Of a stretch of DNA of 64,000 bases, positions 18,219 to 28,027 are shown piece after piece. Source of the DNA: Shewanella frigidimarina. Lineage in GTDB: Bacteria; Pseudomonadota; Gammaproteobacteria; Enterobacterales; Shewanellaceae. Position 1 is the first letter of the stretch. Each line of letters begins with the position of its first letter. Below the pieces are notes generated by a model. It worked only from the letters and a program-made list of their open reading frames with translations, was not told the DNA's origin and did no database searches. The DNA is taken from assembly GCF_003797125.1 (NCBI RefSeq), contig NZ_RKKE01000002.1, positions 285,661 to 349,660 of the forward strand, written 5' to 3'. Both the position numbers and the translations under genes were made by a program.

Positions 18219-19223
18219 ATGACCGCGTTACGCTTTACCCCACTCACACTCACAAACGGACTGACCTTTAAAAACCGTTTAGTGGTGCCGCCAATGGCGT
18301 CACAAACCGCAGACCTAAATGGCTTAGCAACTGAAACGACCATCAATCATTACCATCATTTAGCCCAGTCGGGTGCAGGGTTGGTGATGGTAGAATACAG
18401 CCATGTAAATTTGGCAGGACGAAGTGAGTCTAATCAGCTTGGGGCGCATGATGATGCTTGCTTACCCGGCTTAAGCCAAATTGCCACGACGTTACATAAT
18501 GCAGGGGTAAAAACAGGCTTACAAATTACCCATTGCGGCGGAAAAGACAGTGCAGGTATTAGCGCTGATATTATGGGGCCGTCAGGTATTACCGTGCCAG
18601 CATATGATCGTGTATTACCAACCCCTCGCGCCATGACACTGGATGATATCGCGACTTGGCAACAAGACTTTGTTAATAGCGCTATTCGAGCGGATAAAGC
18701 TGGTTTTGATTTAGTCGAGCTCCATTGTGCCCATGGTTACGGCATTAATCAGTGGTTATCTCCACTCACAAATCAACGCCAAGACCAATACGGTGGCAGC
18801 CTTGAAAATCGCGCCAGAATATTGATCGAAATAGTCAGTAAAATAAAACAAGCAGCGCCAAGATTAGCAGTAATGACCCGCATTCCTGGGCAAGACGGTT
18901 ATCCTGGTGGTTTGTCTCATGACGATATGGGCCACGTTAGTCAATGGCTAGTTGATGCTGGGGTCGAAATACTTAATGTTTCATCAGGCATTGGTGGCTG
19001 GAATCGCCCTAAAGACAAACGCGGCGAGGGCTTTTTAGTTGAAGATGCAGCGCCGCTGACAGGTAAAAACGCTGCTGCAGTGATTGGTGTCGGTGGCATT
19101 GAAAGTATTGATTACATCGAAACCATTTTAGCGACTAAGCAAGTCGATTTAGTGGCAGTAGGCCGGGCTATTTTGGCCGGACCAAGTGATTTTGCAACCC
19201 GAGTGATGGCTCAACCTAAATAA
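18219..19223 (+). CDS. NADH:flavin oxidoreductase (old yellow enzyme family)
   Basis: The 334-residue protein is a single FMN-binding TIM barrel. It shows the N-terminal FKNRLVVPPMAS, the substrate-region block HCAHGYGINQWLSPLTNQR and the phosphate-binding YGGSLENRAR typical of YqjM-like and bacterial ene-reductases. There is no C-terminal iron-sulfur or second flavin domain, so it is the short OYE type rather than a 2,4-dienoyl-CoA reductase. Members reduce activated C=C bonds with NAD(P)H. The ATG follows AGGATGTTGCA and is nine bases after the LysE gene. Just past the stop, the last 21 bases of the gene are repeated at 19240-19260, a harmless 3' duplication. Confidence 0.9.
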   Translation: MTALRFTPLTLTNGLTFKNRLVVPPMASQTADLNGLATETTINHYHHLAQSGAGLVMVEYSHVNLAGRSESNQLGAHDDACLPGLSQIATTLHNAGVKTGLQITHCGGKDSAGISADIMGPSGITVPAYDRVLPTPRAMTLDDIATWQQDFVNSAIRADKAGFDLVELHCAHGYGINQWLSPLTNQRQDQYGGSLENRARILIEIVSKIKQAAPRLAVMTRIPGQDGYPGGLSHDDMGHVSQWLVDAGVEILNVSSGIGGWNRPKDKRGEGFLVEDAAPLTGKNAAAVIGVGGIESIDYIETILATKQVDLVAVGRAILAGPSDFATRVMAQPK

Positions 19224-19303
19224 TGCAGTAACATCAGCAATGGCTCAGCCTAAATAATGCTCTAGAGCCTAAATCTAATCTTAATTTCTGAGTATTAAGT
19301 ACT

Positions 19304-19342
19304 AAAAAAGCCGCTTAATAACGCATTATTGAGCGGCTTTTT
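19304..19342. terminator. Bidirectional terminator between convergent genes
   Basis: AAAAAAGCCGCTTAATAA pairs with TTATTGAGCGGCTTTTT around a four-base loop (one G-T pair). It can stop transcription from the oxidoreductase (+) and from opgH (-). Confidence 0.88.
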
Positions 19343-19372
19343 AGTAAGTGTTGCAAAGACGAGTGATAGAAA

Positions 19373-21493
19373 TTAGTTACCGATTGTTTTCAATTTCTGT
19401 AGATAATCCGCATTGCTTAATAATGCTATCACCTCTGCGGGTTCCAACCATGATTCCAATTGCGATAAGCTTTCAGCATGATTTAATTTCCATTCGGCTA
19501 TTATTCTCGGGGCATAAAACGTCGGCTTTTGCTCACCTAAATCAGGTAACTGCGCAAGGTGCCATTTAAATAATAAAGGATTATTAACCAACCGACTGAA
19601 CGGATGCATGTGTCGTAGATGGGGCAAATCAGCCTCGTTTTCCTTCACTTTAACCAAAATGTTAACTGGTTTTTTTTCTTCAGGCGCTCGCAGTAATCCG
19701 ACTGTTTTAATCCATTTAGTTCGCCTCGCGCCGCCACTCAACCACGACAAAGGGATCGATAGCATCAACCCTATCGTAATCGGTAATAACCAGTAAAAGA
19801 GTTCTGTACTGAGCGATAGTGCGGTCAAAGCAAGCGCAACCCCAAACACGGTATGACCAAGATGAGCACGCATCACTGACATCCAACTCAATGCACCATC
19901 GTCTCGAGATTGCGGCATCCAACCACTGTCTTTGCCTCGAAATATAGACAACACCACGCCAAACTGCGACACCATCAGAATGGGTGCATACAGAGCAGAC
20001 ATGATCATTTCCAACAAGGTACTCAAGGTTAACAATATTGGCCCGCCAAATCGTAAACACCGCGGAATATTAATCAAGGCAGCAAACCAGCCAAATGCTT
20101 TAGGTGCCAGCACAATGGCCATTGACACCAAAAACAGGCTTAATGCGCGCTCAGAATCAAACACTGGCCAGGTTGGAAACAGCGATGGATTGGCAAAGTA
20201 CTCTGGACGTATAAATGCCGCCTGAACCGCAATCGCAAGCCCGACCATAATCAGCGCTAACCAAAAAATGGCGCTCAGGTAAGACATCACCCCAGACAAA
20301 AGATGCAACCGCGTCGGCAATGAGAAACCGCGAGCAAACATAAATGCTGAATGCTGTAAATTACCCTGACACCAGCGTCGGTCACGGATCATCACATCAA
20401 TTAACGACGGTGGAGCTTCTTCAAATGAAGCCTCAATATCGGTATCAAAACGTACTCCCCAACCTGCACGACGCAGCAACGCCGCTTCGATAAAGTCATG
20501 ACTTAATACATGGCCGCCAAAAGGTGCTTTACCAGACAGAATAGGCAGATGACATGACTCAGCAAATGCTTTAGTGCGAATAATGGCATTGTGGCCCCAA
20601 AAATTTGAGGACAAACCATGCCAAGCCGACAAACCCTCGGCATAAATAGGACCGAAGCATTGATTGGCAAACTGTTGCAAACGGCTATAAAGCGTATTGG
20701 CAAACACCAGTGTCGGTAAGGTTTGAATAAGACCGACGCCAGGTGCGCCAGCTAAACGACGTGATAATGTCACCATCGACTTTGCGCTCATGATACTGTC
20801 AGCATCAAGCACTATCATTGCCTCATAATCACCGCCCCAACACTGAACCCAGTCGCCGATATTACCGGCTTTACGTTCACTGTTTTGGTGACGACGACGG
20901 TAATAAACCGGACACAGTGGTTGGCTATTATTGATAAGATCCAGAAAAGTCTGTTCCTCAGCAATCCATGCATCTGCTCGATTAGTGTCACTGAGAATAA
21001 AGAAAGCATATTTACCCGGTGCGGTAGCGATTAAATCTGCACTCATCGCATCTATTGTGGCCCGAATACGCAGCGGATCTTCATTGTAAATCGGTAGCAA
21101 TACCGCCGTTTTGAAATCGGGTTCTGTCTCATTCTCTTTAATCAGGCGCGGTTTGAGATGCAACAGAAAACCCAATAGTGCCTGTGAAAAAGCGAAAGTA
21201 ACCCACAGAAAGTTAATGCTAAACAACACCAAAAAAACCATTTGCAAACTGGTAATGGCATTGGTGTTAAGCACCAAATACATTTCTCTTATGCCATAAG
21301 TCGATAAGCCTGCTGTAACCATAAACACAAATAACTGTGCAAAAAATGTGCGCAGCGTAAACCACACAGTTTGTTGATTCAGAGTTAATCTATGACCCGG
21401 TTCAGAAACCTCATGGCGATGCATTAACAGTGACGATTCGTCAGGCAATGCACGTTCACCATGATCAGTAATTTGAGCATCATTTGCTATCAT
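19373..21493 (-). CDS. opgH: Osmoregulated periplasmic glucan glucosyltransferase OpgH
   Basis: The 706-residue inner-membrane family 2 glycosyltransferase has two N-terminal helices, a cytoplasmic GT domain with the aspartate motif IVLDADSIM and the RDRRWCQGN block (Q/RxxRW type), and several C-terminal helices. OpgH polymerises beta-1,2-glucose from UDP-glucose and exports it as OPG backbone. It is shorter than E. coli OpgH (847 residues), mainly at the N terminus. The start is taken as the ATG at 21493, because it overlaps the opgG stop as ATGA, giving translational coupling; an upstream in-frame start at 21529 would overlap opgG by 40 bases. A convergent terminator follows. Confidence 0.94.
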   Translation of the reverse strand: MIANDAQITDHGERALPDESSLLMHRHEVSEPGHRLTLNQQTVWFTLRTFFAQLFVFMVTAGLSTYGIREMYLVLNTNAITSLQMVFLVLFSINFLWVTFAFSQALLGFLLHLKPRLIKENETEPDFKTAVLLPIYNEDPLRIRATIDAMSADLIATAPGKYAFFILSDTNRADAWIAEEQTFLDLINNSQPLCPVYYRRRHQNSERKAGNIGDWVQCWGGDYEAMIVLDADSIMSAKSMVTLSRRLAGAPGVGLIQTLPTLVFANTLYSRLQQFANQCFGPIYAEGLSAWHGLSSNFWGHNAIIRTKAFAESCHLPILSGKAPFGGHVLSHDFIEAALLRRAGWGVRFDTDIEASFEEAPPSLIDVMIRDRRWCQGNLQHSAFMFARGFSLPTRLHLLSGVMSYLSAIFWLALIMVGLAIAVQAAFIRPEYFANPSLFPTWPVFDSERALSLFLVSMAIVLAPKAFGWFAALINIPRCLRFGGPILLTLSTLLEMIMSALYAPILMVSQFGVVLSIFRGKDSGWMPQSRDDGALSWMSVMRAHLGHTVFGVALALTALSLSTELFYWLLPITIGLMLSIPLSWLSGGARRTKWIKTVGLLRAPEEKKPVNILVKVKENEADLPHLRHMHPFSRLVNNPLLFKWHLAQLPDLGEQKPTFYAPRIIAEWKLNHAESLSQLESWLEPAEVIALLSNADYLQKLKTIGN

Positions 21494-23082
21494 AAAGGCC
21501 AGTCCTCTGCAGTAAAGCGATACAGCCATGTCATACCAAGCGGTTTATCTTTGTTACTTAGCTGTACACGTAACTCTGCAACCTCAGCATCTTGAGGATC
21601 GAACGTGATAAAAACTCTGGCACCATCAACACTGGGATTAGACTCAATACGTGATTCTAAAATAGCGCCACTGCTGATACTGGCATCGACACGAATATGA
21701 CTGACATCGTTGGCATTAATGTGACTGTAATCGATAACGATCTCATTTTTATCTGTCGATAATTTACGACCACCAGCAGTTCGAACCACTTTTACTTTGC
21801 CTTCGGTTTTAGGGATCTGATCCACCCAGGTCAATTGGTATGAGTAAGTGAATGGCTGACCTTTTTTCAAGCCTTGTTCTGGCTTCCAATAGGTAACAAT
21901 ATTGTCATTGGCTTCAGAATCCGATGGGATCTCAACCAGTTCGACTCTGCCCTTGCCCCAATCACCCGTTGGTTCAACCCACGCTGATGGACGAAGATGA
22001 TAATTTGCTTCAAGGTCCTGATAATAATCTAATTTTCGATGTGGTTGCATCAAACCAAATCCTTTAGGATTCTCATCCATAAAAGAACTCACTTGTAATC
22101 CACGAGGATTATTCAGTGGCCGCCAAATTTTCTCACTATTGCCTTTTTCCATTAGCAGGCCTTCAGAGTCATGCACCGCTGGACGGTAATCAGCAGTATC
22201 AGCGCGATCGATGCCGCCGTGCATAAACATTGACGTTAACGGTGCCAGACCCACATTCTTAACATCCTGCCTTGGGAAAAGCTTAACATCGACGCCCATT
22301 CGGGTCGGATCGCCAGGGTAAATAGCAAATCGATAGGCTCCTGTTACACTCACACTGTCTAGTAACGCATGGACCACAATCGCCTCTTGATGGCTGGATG
22401 GACGTTCAATCCAAAACTTTTTAAATAAAGGATATTCTTCACCTTTAGGATCGGCAACATTGATGGCAAGTCCGCGGGTAGATAACCCATACGCTTGCCC
22501 TTTAGAGACCCCACGAAAATAACTGGCGCCCTGAAACACAAGAAATTCATCTTTATAATCATCACGATTAATTGGGTAATGCAAACGAAACCCTGCATAT
22601 TTACCGACTTGCTCCAGTAATTTGCCAATTGATTCATCTGGCACTCTGAAAGATGATTCAGATACTGCTACCGGAAATGATTTGCCATTCTCGACCACGT
22701 CAATATCAACTAACTGTTTGTAGATATACCCGGGAGCAAATAGTTGTATCGAGAAAGGCGTAGGCGCATTGCCCCAAATAGCAGCGTGTTGCTGAAAATT
22801 AATTTGACGATAGGTTGAATAATCTATTTTAGTCAGCGCTTCAGGGGCTTGTTTGGGTTCAATAAAGGGGGTCTGGGACAGTTTTTGAGCAACTTCTACG
22901 ACGCTGTCATGGGAGAATGGCTTGCCATCAGTTTTGGATACTGGCGTTTCTGCATAAGCAATACTTACCGATGAAACTAAAAACAGTGATACCACGAGAT
23001 TTACTAAAATTTTCAAAGAAAATCGATCATCAATCATTTGTTTTACGGGTAAATTGAAAAATATATTAGCAATCCTTAACAT
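21490..23082 (-). CDS. opgG: Glucan biosynthesis protein G (periplasmic)
   Basis: The 530-residue protein has an N-terminal hydrophobic segment ending SSVSIAYAETP (signal peptide) and the MdoG-family body with YRQINF, GYIYKQLVDIDVVENG, ASYFRGVSKGQAYGLSTRGLA and SSFMDENPKGFGL. OpgG acts in the periplasm on nascent beta-1,2-glucan, shaping or branching it. The start is chosen at 23082 because AAGGAG lies seven bases upstream; the frame is open 13 codons further but without a ribosome-binding site, and a later ATG at 23037 would also leave a clean signal peptide. It is the first gene of the opgGH operon, with a long 735-base upstream region. Confidence 0.94.
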   Translation of the reverse strand: MLRIANIFFNLPVKQMIDDRFSLKILVNLVVSLFLVSSVSIAYAETPVSKTDGKPFSHDSVVEVAQKLSQTPFIEPKQAPEALTKIDYSTYRQINFQQHAAIWGNAPTPFSIQLFAPGYIYKQLVDIDVVENGKSFPVAVSESSFRVPDESIGKLLEQVGKYAGFRLHYPINRDDYKDEFLVFQGASYFRGVSKGQAYGLSTRGLAINVADPKGEEYPLFKKFWIERPSSHQEAIVVHALLDSVSVTGAYRFAIYPGDPTRMGVDVKLFPRQDVKNVGLAPLTSMFMHGGIDRADTADYRPAVHDSEGLLMEKGNSEKIWRPLNNPRGLQVSSFMDENPKGFGLMQPHRKLDYYQDLEANYHLRPSAWVEPTGDWGKGRVELVEIPSDSEANDNIVTYWKPEQGLKKGQPFTYSYQLTWVDQIPKTEGKVKVVRTAGGRKLSTDKNEIVIDYSHINANDVSHIRVDASISSGAILESRIESNPSVDGARVFITFDPQDAEVAELRVQLSNKDKPLGMTWLYRFTAEDWPL

Positions 23083-23817
23083 ATTGAAACTCCTTATTAA
23101 AAATTCACAAAATAGTCTCACAACATAGTACTAATAACGGATCTGTCCCTAGGAAATTAATCTAGGGCGATGTTAATCAAAGCTGGTATTAATCGAAGAT
23201 GATTTTAGTAAAGATCATTTAAACGACCTCGTGTAGATAATATTTATCACTATCAGCATAGCTTCAATTATTTAAAAAGATGAACCCAAGCATTTTGAGC
23301 ATTACGACTCAACTAGTATTACCATTAAACGTAAACATTTTGAGTATTTTATCCACAATATGAATATTGTTTAACACTCAATCCTATTTCGCTCAAATAT
23401 ATGGCTAATATGTAGCCAAATGATGGCTACTAGCAATAATTACAACGAAATAAATACAACGAAATAATTGCAGCTAAGCGAAGCGTGCCATCCGGTAAAT
23501 TAACCTAACGAATATTTTAGATACCACGGTATCGGGGGAACGACTTAAAGCGGTCAAAGGACTCAAGCTAAAAGATAAATGACAATAGGGTTATAGGCAA
23601 AATATAGATAATCGGTTTAGGTATTTAATGGCAACGGCATGATTACTGTGCTGTATGGTTTTAGCGCAGTAAACAACATCGTTATTAATAATGGCAAAGT
23701 GAACAAGAATAGCGCAAAGCTATTTGGCATGACCATTTATTAAACGACTGACGGGTAGCTTTATTGAACGCTCATGGCACTAGTGCTTATATTTGATAAA
23801 GCACTCGCTGAATGAGA
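23083..23817. other. 735-base gene-free region upstream of opgG
   Basis: No convincing gene on either strand. It contains the opgG ribosome-binding site (23090-23095), a 13-bp direct repeat TACAACGAAATAA at 23441-23453 and 23455-23467, and a small hairpin TGGCTA/TAGCCA near 23402. The opgGH promoter must lie here but no clear -35/-10 pair stands out. Confidence 0.5.
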
Positions 23818-24165
23818 TTACACAGCATCTGAATCTATTGAAATGATGCCTTTAAAAATCAGCGGGTAGCGTCTTACCCGTTGGCCAATATCATCACTCA
23901 TTACTTGGCGATATAACAGTTCGATGTCGTTATCGTCTTCAAACACCAACAGTAACCGGTCAATTGCCGTGTGCAGGCCTTTTTTCAAATAAGGTTGAGC
24001 TTGAAACTCAGCAATATTATGTCTAACAATAGCAATTTTTTCAGGATGAAGCCGAAGCTCGGCAAATACCTGTTCAAAATAAGCAGTATGCTCAGCAGGA
24101 GTTGCACGGGATGAGCGCCGTTTTCTTGGCGCTGATGAGCCACGTTTAAAGTACACCGCAACCAA
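23818..24165 (-). CDS. Small uncharacterised protein
   Basis: The 115-residue protein is not recognised. It begins with a very basic stretch (KRGSSAPRKRRSSRATP, residues 7-23), then continues as a mostly helical soluble domain with YFEQVFAELRLHPEKIAIVRHNIAEF and a C-terminal acidic/hydrophobic end. The likely start is a TTG at 24165 with GGAG seven bases upstream; no ATG is available near. It lies 170 bases downstream of the SNF2 helicase gene in the same direction and may be read with it, although a hairpin (24270-24314) lies between. The basic tail could bind nucleic acid, but that is a guess from charge only. Confidence 0.6.
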   Translation of the reverse strand: MVAVYFKRGSSAPRKRRSSRATPAEHTAYFEQVFAELRLHPEKIAIVRHNIAEFQAQPYLKKGLHTAIDRLLLVFEDDNDIELLYRQVMSDDIGQRVRRYPLIFKGIISIDSDAV

Positions 24166-24269
24166 GGTTCATCTCCATTTTCGAGTCCATACTTATCTAA
24201 TCAAAGTGTATCGAGTCAACGTTTTTAAGCCAATGTTATCGAGTTCATCTAGGGTAATTGATAACCGCT

Positions 24270-24314
24270 AAATCACTTGAGCTTCGCGAATCTACACGCT
24301 AGTTCAAGTGATTT
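24270..24314. terminator. Hairpin after the SNF2 helicase gene
   Basis: AAATCACTTGA (24270-24280) pairs perfectly with TCAAGTGATTT (24304-24314) around a 23-base loop. There is no strong T-run on the minus strand, so termination efficiency is uncertain. Confidence 0.45.
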
Positions 24315-24334
24315 TCGTGTTATTAACTCAACGA

Positions 24335-27300
24335 TTAACTCAATAATGCTAATAAATCATTTGCACTGCCCTGCCATGGACCTTGAGTACCATCGGATAA
24401 AATACTGTCAGCCAAACCTTGTTTGTGCTGCTGCATTTCTTGAATCTTCTCTTCAACGGTGCCCTGGGCAATCAGTTTATAAACAAACACCGGGTTTAAC
24501 TGGCCAATACGATGAGCGCGATCGGTCGCTTGGCGCTCAGCGGCAGGGTTCCACCACGGGTCAAAATGAATAACCGTGTCCGCAGCAGTAAGGTTAAGTC
24601 CGGTTCCACCGGCTTTTAAACTGATCAAAAACACCGAGTTATCCCCCTCTTGAAACGAATCAATTTGGGTCTGACGGTCACGAGTTTGGCCTGTCAACTT
24701 ACTATAACTGATAGCTAAGCGTTTCAGTTCATCTTCAATGAGTGCCAGCATGCCGGTGAATTGGCTGAAGATAAGGATCTTACGACCTTCTTCAATCATT
24801 TCAGGCAGGTTTTGGATTAACCAAGTCATTTTAGCGTTGTCTTTTACCTGTTGAGCTTGTTCAAGCTTAACTAAACGCGGGTCGCAACAGGCTTGACGCA
24901 ACTTCAACAATGCATCTAAAAACTCAATATGACTACTCGATACTCCTTTCTTGGCAAACAGTTCACGCAATTTTTTCTCCATCACTAAACGGATAGACTC
25001 GTACAAATTACGTTGATCTCTTTCAAGTTCCAGAGTTTGAATAATCACGGTTTTTTCAGGTAATTCTGATACCACTTCTTTTTTAGTGCGGCGCAGCATA
25101 AAAGGAGCAATACGCTGACTCAGTAACTGCGACTTTTCAACATCGGCTTGCTTCTCAATCGGACCTCGGAACTGTTTATTAAAGTAAGTATGCTGACCTA
25201 ATAAACCTGGCAAACAAAAATCCATCAATGATTTTAATTCGCCTAAATGGTTTTCAAGCGGCGTACCCGATAAACATAAGCGAAATCTACCTCTAAGGGT
25301 TTTAATCACTTGGGTGACTTTTGCTTGGGCATTTTTAATCTGTTGTGCTTCATCCAAAATAATATGCTCAAACACATATTCACAATAAATGGCTTCATCA
25401 CGTAACATTAATGGATAGGTTGTTACGACCACATCAAACTGGTTAATTTGATCTAATAACGGCTGGCGTTTATTACCGTGGATCACCACTACATTCAGCG
25501 ACGGAGCAAACTTATTGGCTTCTTTTAACCAGTTACCCACTAAGCTAGTGGGACAAACAATTAAACTGGTACGACGCTCGGTAGCGTCTTGCTTGGCTTT
25601 GAGTAAAAATGCCAATGCTTGAACGGTTTTACCCAGGCCCATGTCATCGGCTAAAATACCACCTAGTTGATATTCTTTAAGAAAACACAACCAGTCAAAA
25701 CCTTGTTTTTGATAATCACGTAATGTCGCATTTAAGCCATCGGGTAACTCAACCGGAACCACCCCTTTAAACTCTGCGAGTTTGGTGGCTAAATTGCGCA
25801 CACGTTCGCCATTGAGTAAACGCACGTCACTGGCAGATAAATCATTCAAAATATGCGCACGGTTGCGTGGTATCGAAATGACATCGCCAGAATGACGATT
25901 AAATAATTCTTGGATAATACTAATCAGCGGCTTAATGGTTTTGGCTTTGATTTTAATAAAACCACCGTTAGGGCCAGGTAATAGCAATTCATCATCGTCT
26001 GCTGGTTCACCATTTTGTTGTAACCAACGGGCAACTAAGGCTAATAACGGTACACTTTGACCATCGATGTCGGCACTGAGCGATAACGAAAACCAGCCAG
26101 ACTCATCATCGTCAACTAAGTCGACATCTAACTGTGCATCGGTAATTTGTAAGTCGAAGTCATCATCAAAATGAATATCCATACCAAGCGCAGTTAACGC
26201 ATCAAGACCATTGTCGGTCAATTCAGACCATTCAAAAATCGACTCGGGTAATAAGCCGACACTGACATAGTAGGGTTGTTGTGAACTGGCCAGCGTAGCG
26301 TCTGGCTCAAGCGTCACTAAGCCTATATCCGCTAATGACTGTAATGCCGCGAGTTCTTGCTCGACATGTCTATGCACTTGATACTGAACTTGATTTTTTT
26401 TGACTAAGCTTATGCGTTCGGGTTTAGTCGATGCATTAAAGGTAATTTCACCGTAACAATGATCAACTCGAATAACCGGTTGCAGAATCGGGTTGTTGGC
26501 AATGAGCTCACGCGTAAAAGTTAAGCGTGTTAACAGTGAGTCTGTTATCTCGCAAAAATCAATTTCACTCGGCACAGGCACCGTTTTAGGCGAAAAATGC
26601 TGGAGCATTTTATGACTAATGGCATCTACTTGAGCCAAGGGCACTGGCGGCATGTGTTGCAATAAACTTAACTTTTTAACTGGTAAATCAGTTTCTATTC
26701 TACCTAGATGCAGATAGTCTAATTCAACATACAAAGGTGGCTCGGTAGCAATAAACTCCCAATTATCCAGCCCAGGCATGCGCATTTGCATTTGGGTATG
26801 TTTTTTATCAATCTCACACCAGACAAACTCAGGCACAACGGCTTTAGCCCATGTTAGGGGGATACGATTTTCTTCCCAAAAACACACTTCGGCTGTGAGC
26901 ATTTTAGTCAGTGCTAAAAATGAAATCTCACCTTCAATATAAATTTTAGAACCATGATTATTTGATGACAATAACAAGCTGATAATCTGTTTATCTTCAG
27001 GGTCTATCCACCACGGCATACTATAGCGAATATCGGCTAATGCCAGCTTGCTGCCTTTATTGTATTGGCCTTTTTTATTTAATTTACTGCGTTTAAATTC
27101 GACAAAAATACCATGAGGATCATTCGATAACACATAAATAATGCGATCTTTTTCTTCGTCCTCTTCCTCAAACTCGGCAACCGTTTTTTGCTCGTCAAGT
27201 TGGCGTAACCATTGGTGGATACGTTGCTCTTCAACCGGTTTTTTATCGACCAGTGCCAGCATCGCAGCAGCAACGTGTTTGCAGTTTGTTCTAACAGGGC

Positions 27301-27547
27301 AAGTACAATGTGAACGCATCACAATTTTGTGATTAACATTAACCAGAGTGATTTCTTGACGATAGGGTTCAGCAGCAGAGCCTTCTACATAGGCCTCAAT
27401 ATCATGATTATTACTGCTGGCAGTAACTTCTAGAACTCGACCTTGGATCAAATAGTTTTGCGCTTTTTGAATTTGGGTGGCCGAAAACAGTTTCGCAATC
27501 ATCTCTAATGAAAGCTTAATGGGGAGATTAAACAGTTTCGCCGACAT
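24335..27547 (-). CDS. SWIM-domain SNF2-family helicase/ATPase
   Basis: The 1070-residue protein has a SWIM zinc finger near the N terminus (CTCPVRTNCKH, Cys82-x-Cys84 ... Cys90-x-His92), a long middle region, and a full SNF2 motor. The motor shows Walker A DDMGLGKTVQ, the DEAQ box (LDEAQQIKN), SGTPLENHLGEL, FSQFTGMLALI and the arginine-finger block TDRAHRIGQ. Bacterial SNF2 proteins of the HepA-like SWIM group translocate on DNA and are thought to remodel protein-DNA complexes in stress or repair; the specific role is not known. The start is the ATG at 27547 with AGGTG upstream (an in-frame TTG precedes it). It stands alone between two gene-poor stretches. Confidence 0.92.
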   Translation of the reverse strand: MSAKLFNLPIKLSLEMIAKLFSATQIQKAQNYLIQGRVLEVTASSNNHDIEAYVEGSAAEPYRQEITLVNVNHKIVMRSHCTCPVRTNCKHVAAAMLALVDKKPVEEQRIHQWLRQLDEQKTVAEFEEEDEEKDRIIYVLSNDPHGIFVEFKRSKLNKKGQYNKGSKLALADIRYSMPWWIDPEDKQIISLLLSSNNHGSKIYIEGEISFLALTKMLTAEVCFWEENRIPLTWAKAVVPEFVWCEIDKKHTQMQMRMPGLDNWEFIATEPPLYVELDYLHLGRIETDLPVKKLSLLQHMPPVPLAQVDAISHKMLQHFSPKTVPVPSEIDFCEITDSLLTRLTFTRELIANNPILQPVIRVDHCYGEITFNASTKPERISLVKKNQVQYQVHRHVEQELAALQSLADIGLVTLEPDATLASSQQPYYVSVGLLPESIFEWSELTDNGLDALTALGMDIHFDDDFDLQITDAQLDVDLVDDDESGWFSLSLSADIDGQSVPLLALVARWLQQNGEPADDDELLLPGPNGGFIKIKAKTIKPLISIIQELFNRHSGDVISIPRNRAHILNDLSASDVRLLNGERVRNLATKLAEFKGVVPVELPDGLNATLRDYQKQGFDWLCFLKEYQLGGILADDMGLGKTVQALAFLLKAKQDATERRTSLIVCPTSLVGNWLKEANKFAPSLNVVVIHGNKRQPLLDQINQFDVVVTTYPLMLRDEAIYCEYVFEHIILDEAQQIKNAQAKVTQVIKTLRGRFRLCLSGTPLENHLGELKSLMDFCLPGLLGQHTYFNKQFRGPIEKQADVEKSQLLSQRIAPFMLRRTKKEVVSELPEKTVIIQTLELERDQRNLYESIRLVMEKKLRELFAKKGVSSSHIEFLDALLKLRQACCDPRLVKLEQAQQVKDNAKMTWLIQNLPEMIEEGRKILIFSQFTGMLALIEDELKRLAISYSKLTGQTRDRQTQIDSFQEGDNSVFLISLKAGGTGLNLTAADTVIHFDPWWNPAAERQATDRAHRIGQLNPVFVYKLIAQGTVEEKIQEMQQHKQGLADSILSDGTQGPWQGSANDLLALLS

Positions 27548-28027
27548 CAATACACCTAATAAAACCGCAGCAAAATAAACAATGGCTGCTGATAAAAAAG
27601 TTAACTTGCCATTCTATGGAAGAAAGCAGGCAATATCTAGGCTTTGCTGATCTTTCGAACAAATAACTCGTTCAAACACGCTATATTATTGCGATTACAC
27701 ATATTGGGTGGTCGCTAAAGCTCAGATACAGCAATAATCTGTATCATCATACGAATTAACATACACAAAAGTTTGCTTACCACTAAAGCCAATTTTAAAC
27801 TTGAGTCGATGGGAGATATTACCAAGAGGAATTTAAGGTGGGCGAATGTCTGACTAATGGCTACTGACGTCGGTTATTTGTACACCGTCTCAAACATAAG
27901 TCGAACATATGCCAAATGTAAGCCGAGCATAAGTTAGCCACGGTCGAATACAAGGGTACTTGGGCAATACAATCTCAATGAATAACTAGCCACTATCCAA
28001 AGCTGACTAGTTATTCATTGGCAAACA
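27548..28027. other. 480-base gene-free region between helicase and HupE operon
   Basis: No credible gene on either strand. The only clear structure is the hairpin at 27976-28020 next to the end of the HupE gene. The helicase promoter should lie at the left side but no strong boxes were recognised. Confidence 0.5.
27976..28020 (-). terminator. 14-bp perfect hairpin ending the HupE operon
   Basis: CAATGAATAACTAG (27976-27989) pairs perfectly with CTAGTTATTCATTG (28007-28020) with a 17-base loop, seven bases after the HupE stop codon. It is AT-rich and lacks a T-run, so it is a likely mRNA 3' end rather than a strong terminator. Confidence 0.5.

Noticed and set aside
19915..19942. Another GCATCC ECF promoter
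   Set aside because: GCATCC lies inside opgH on the opposite strand and has no CGTWTA after 16 bases.
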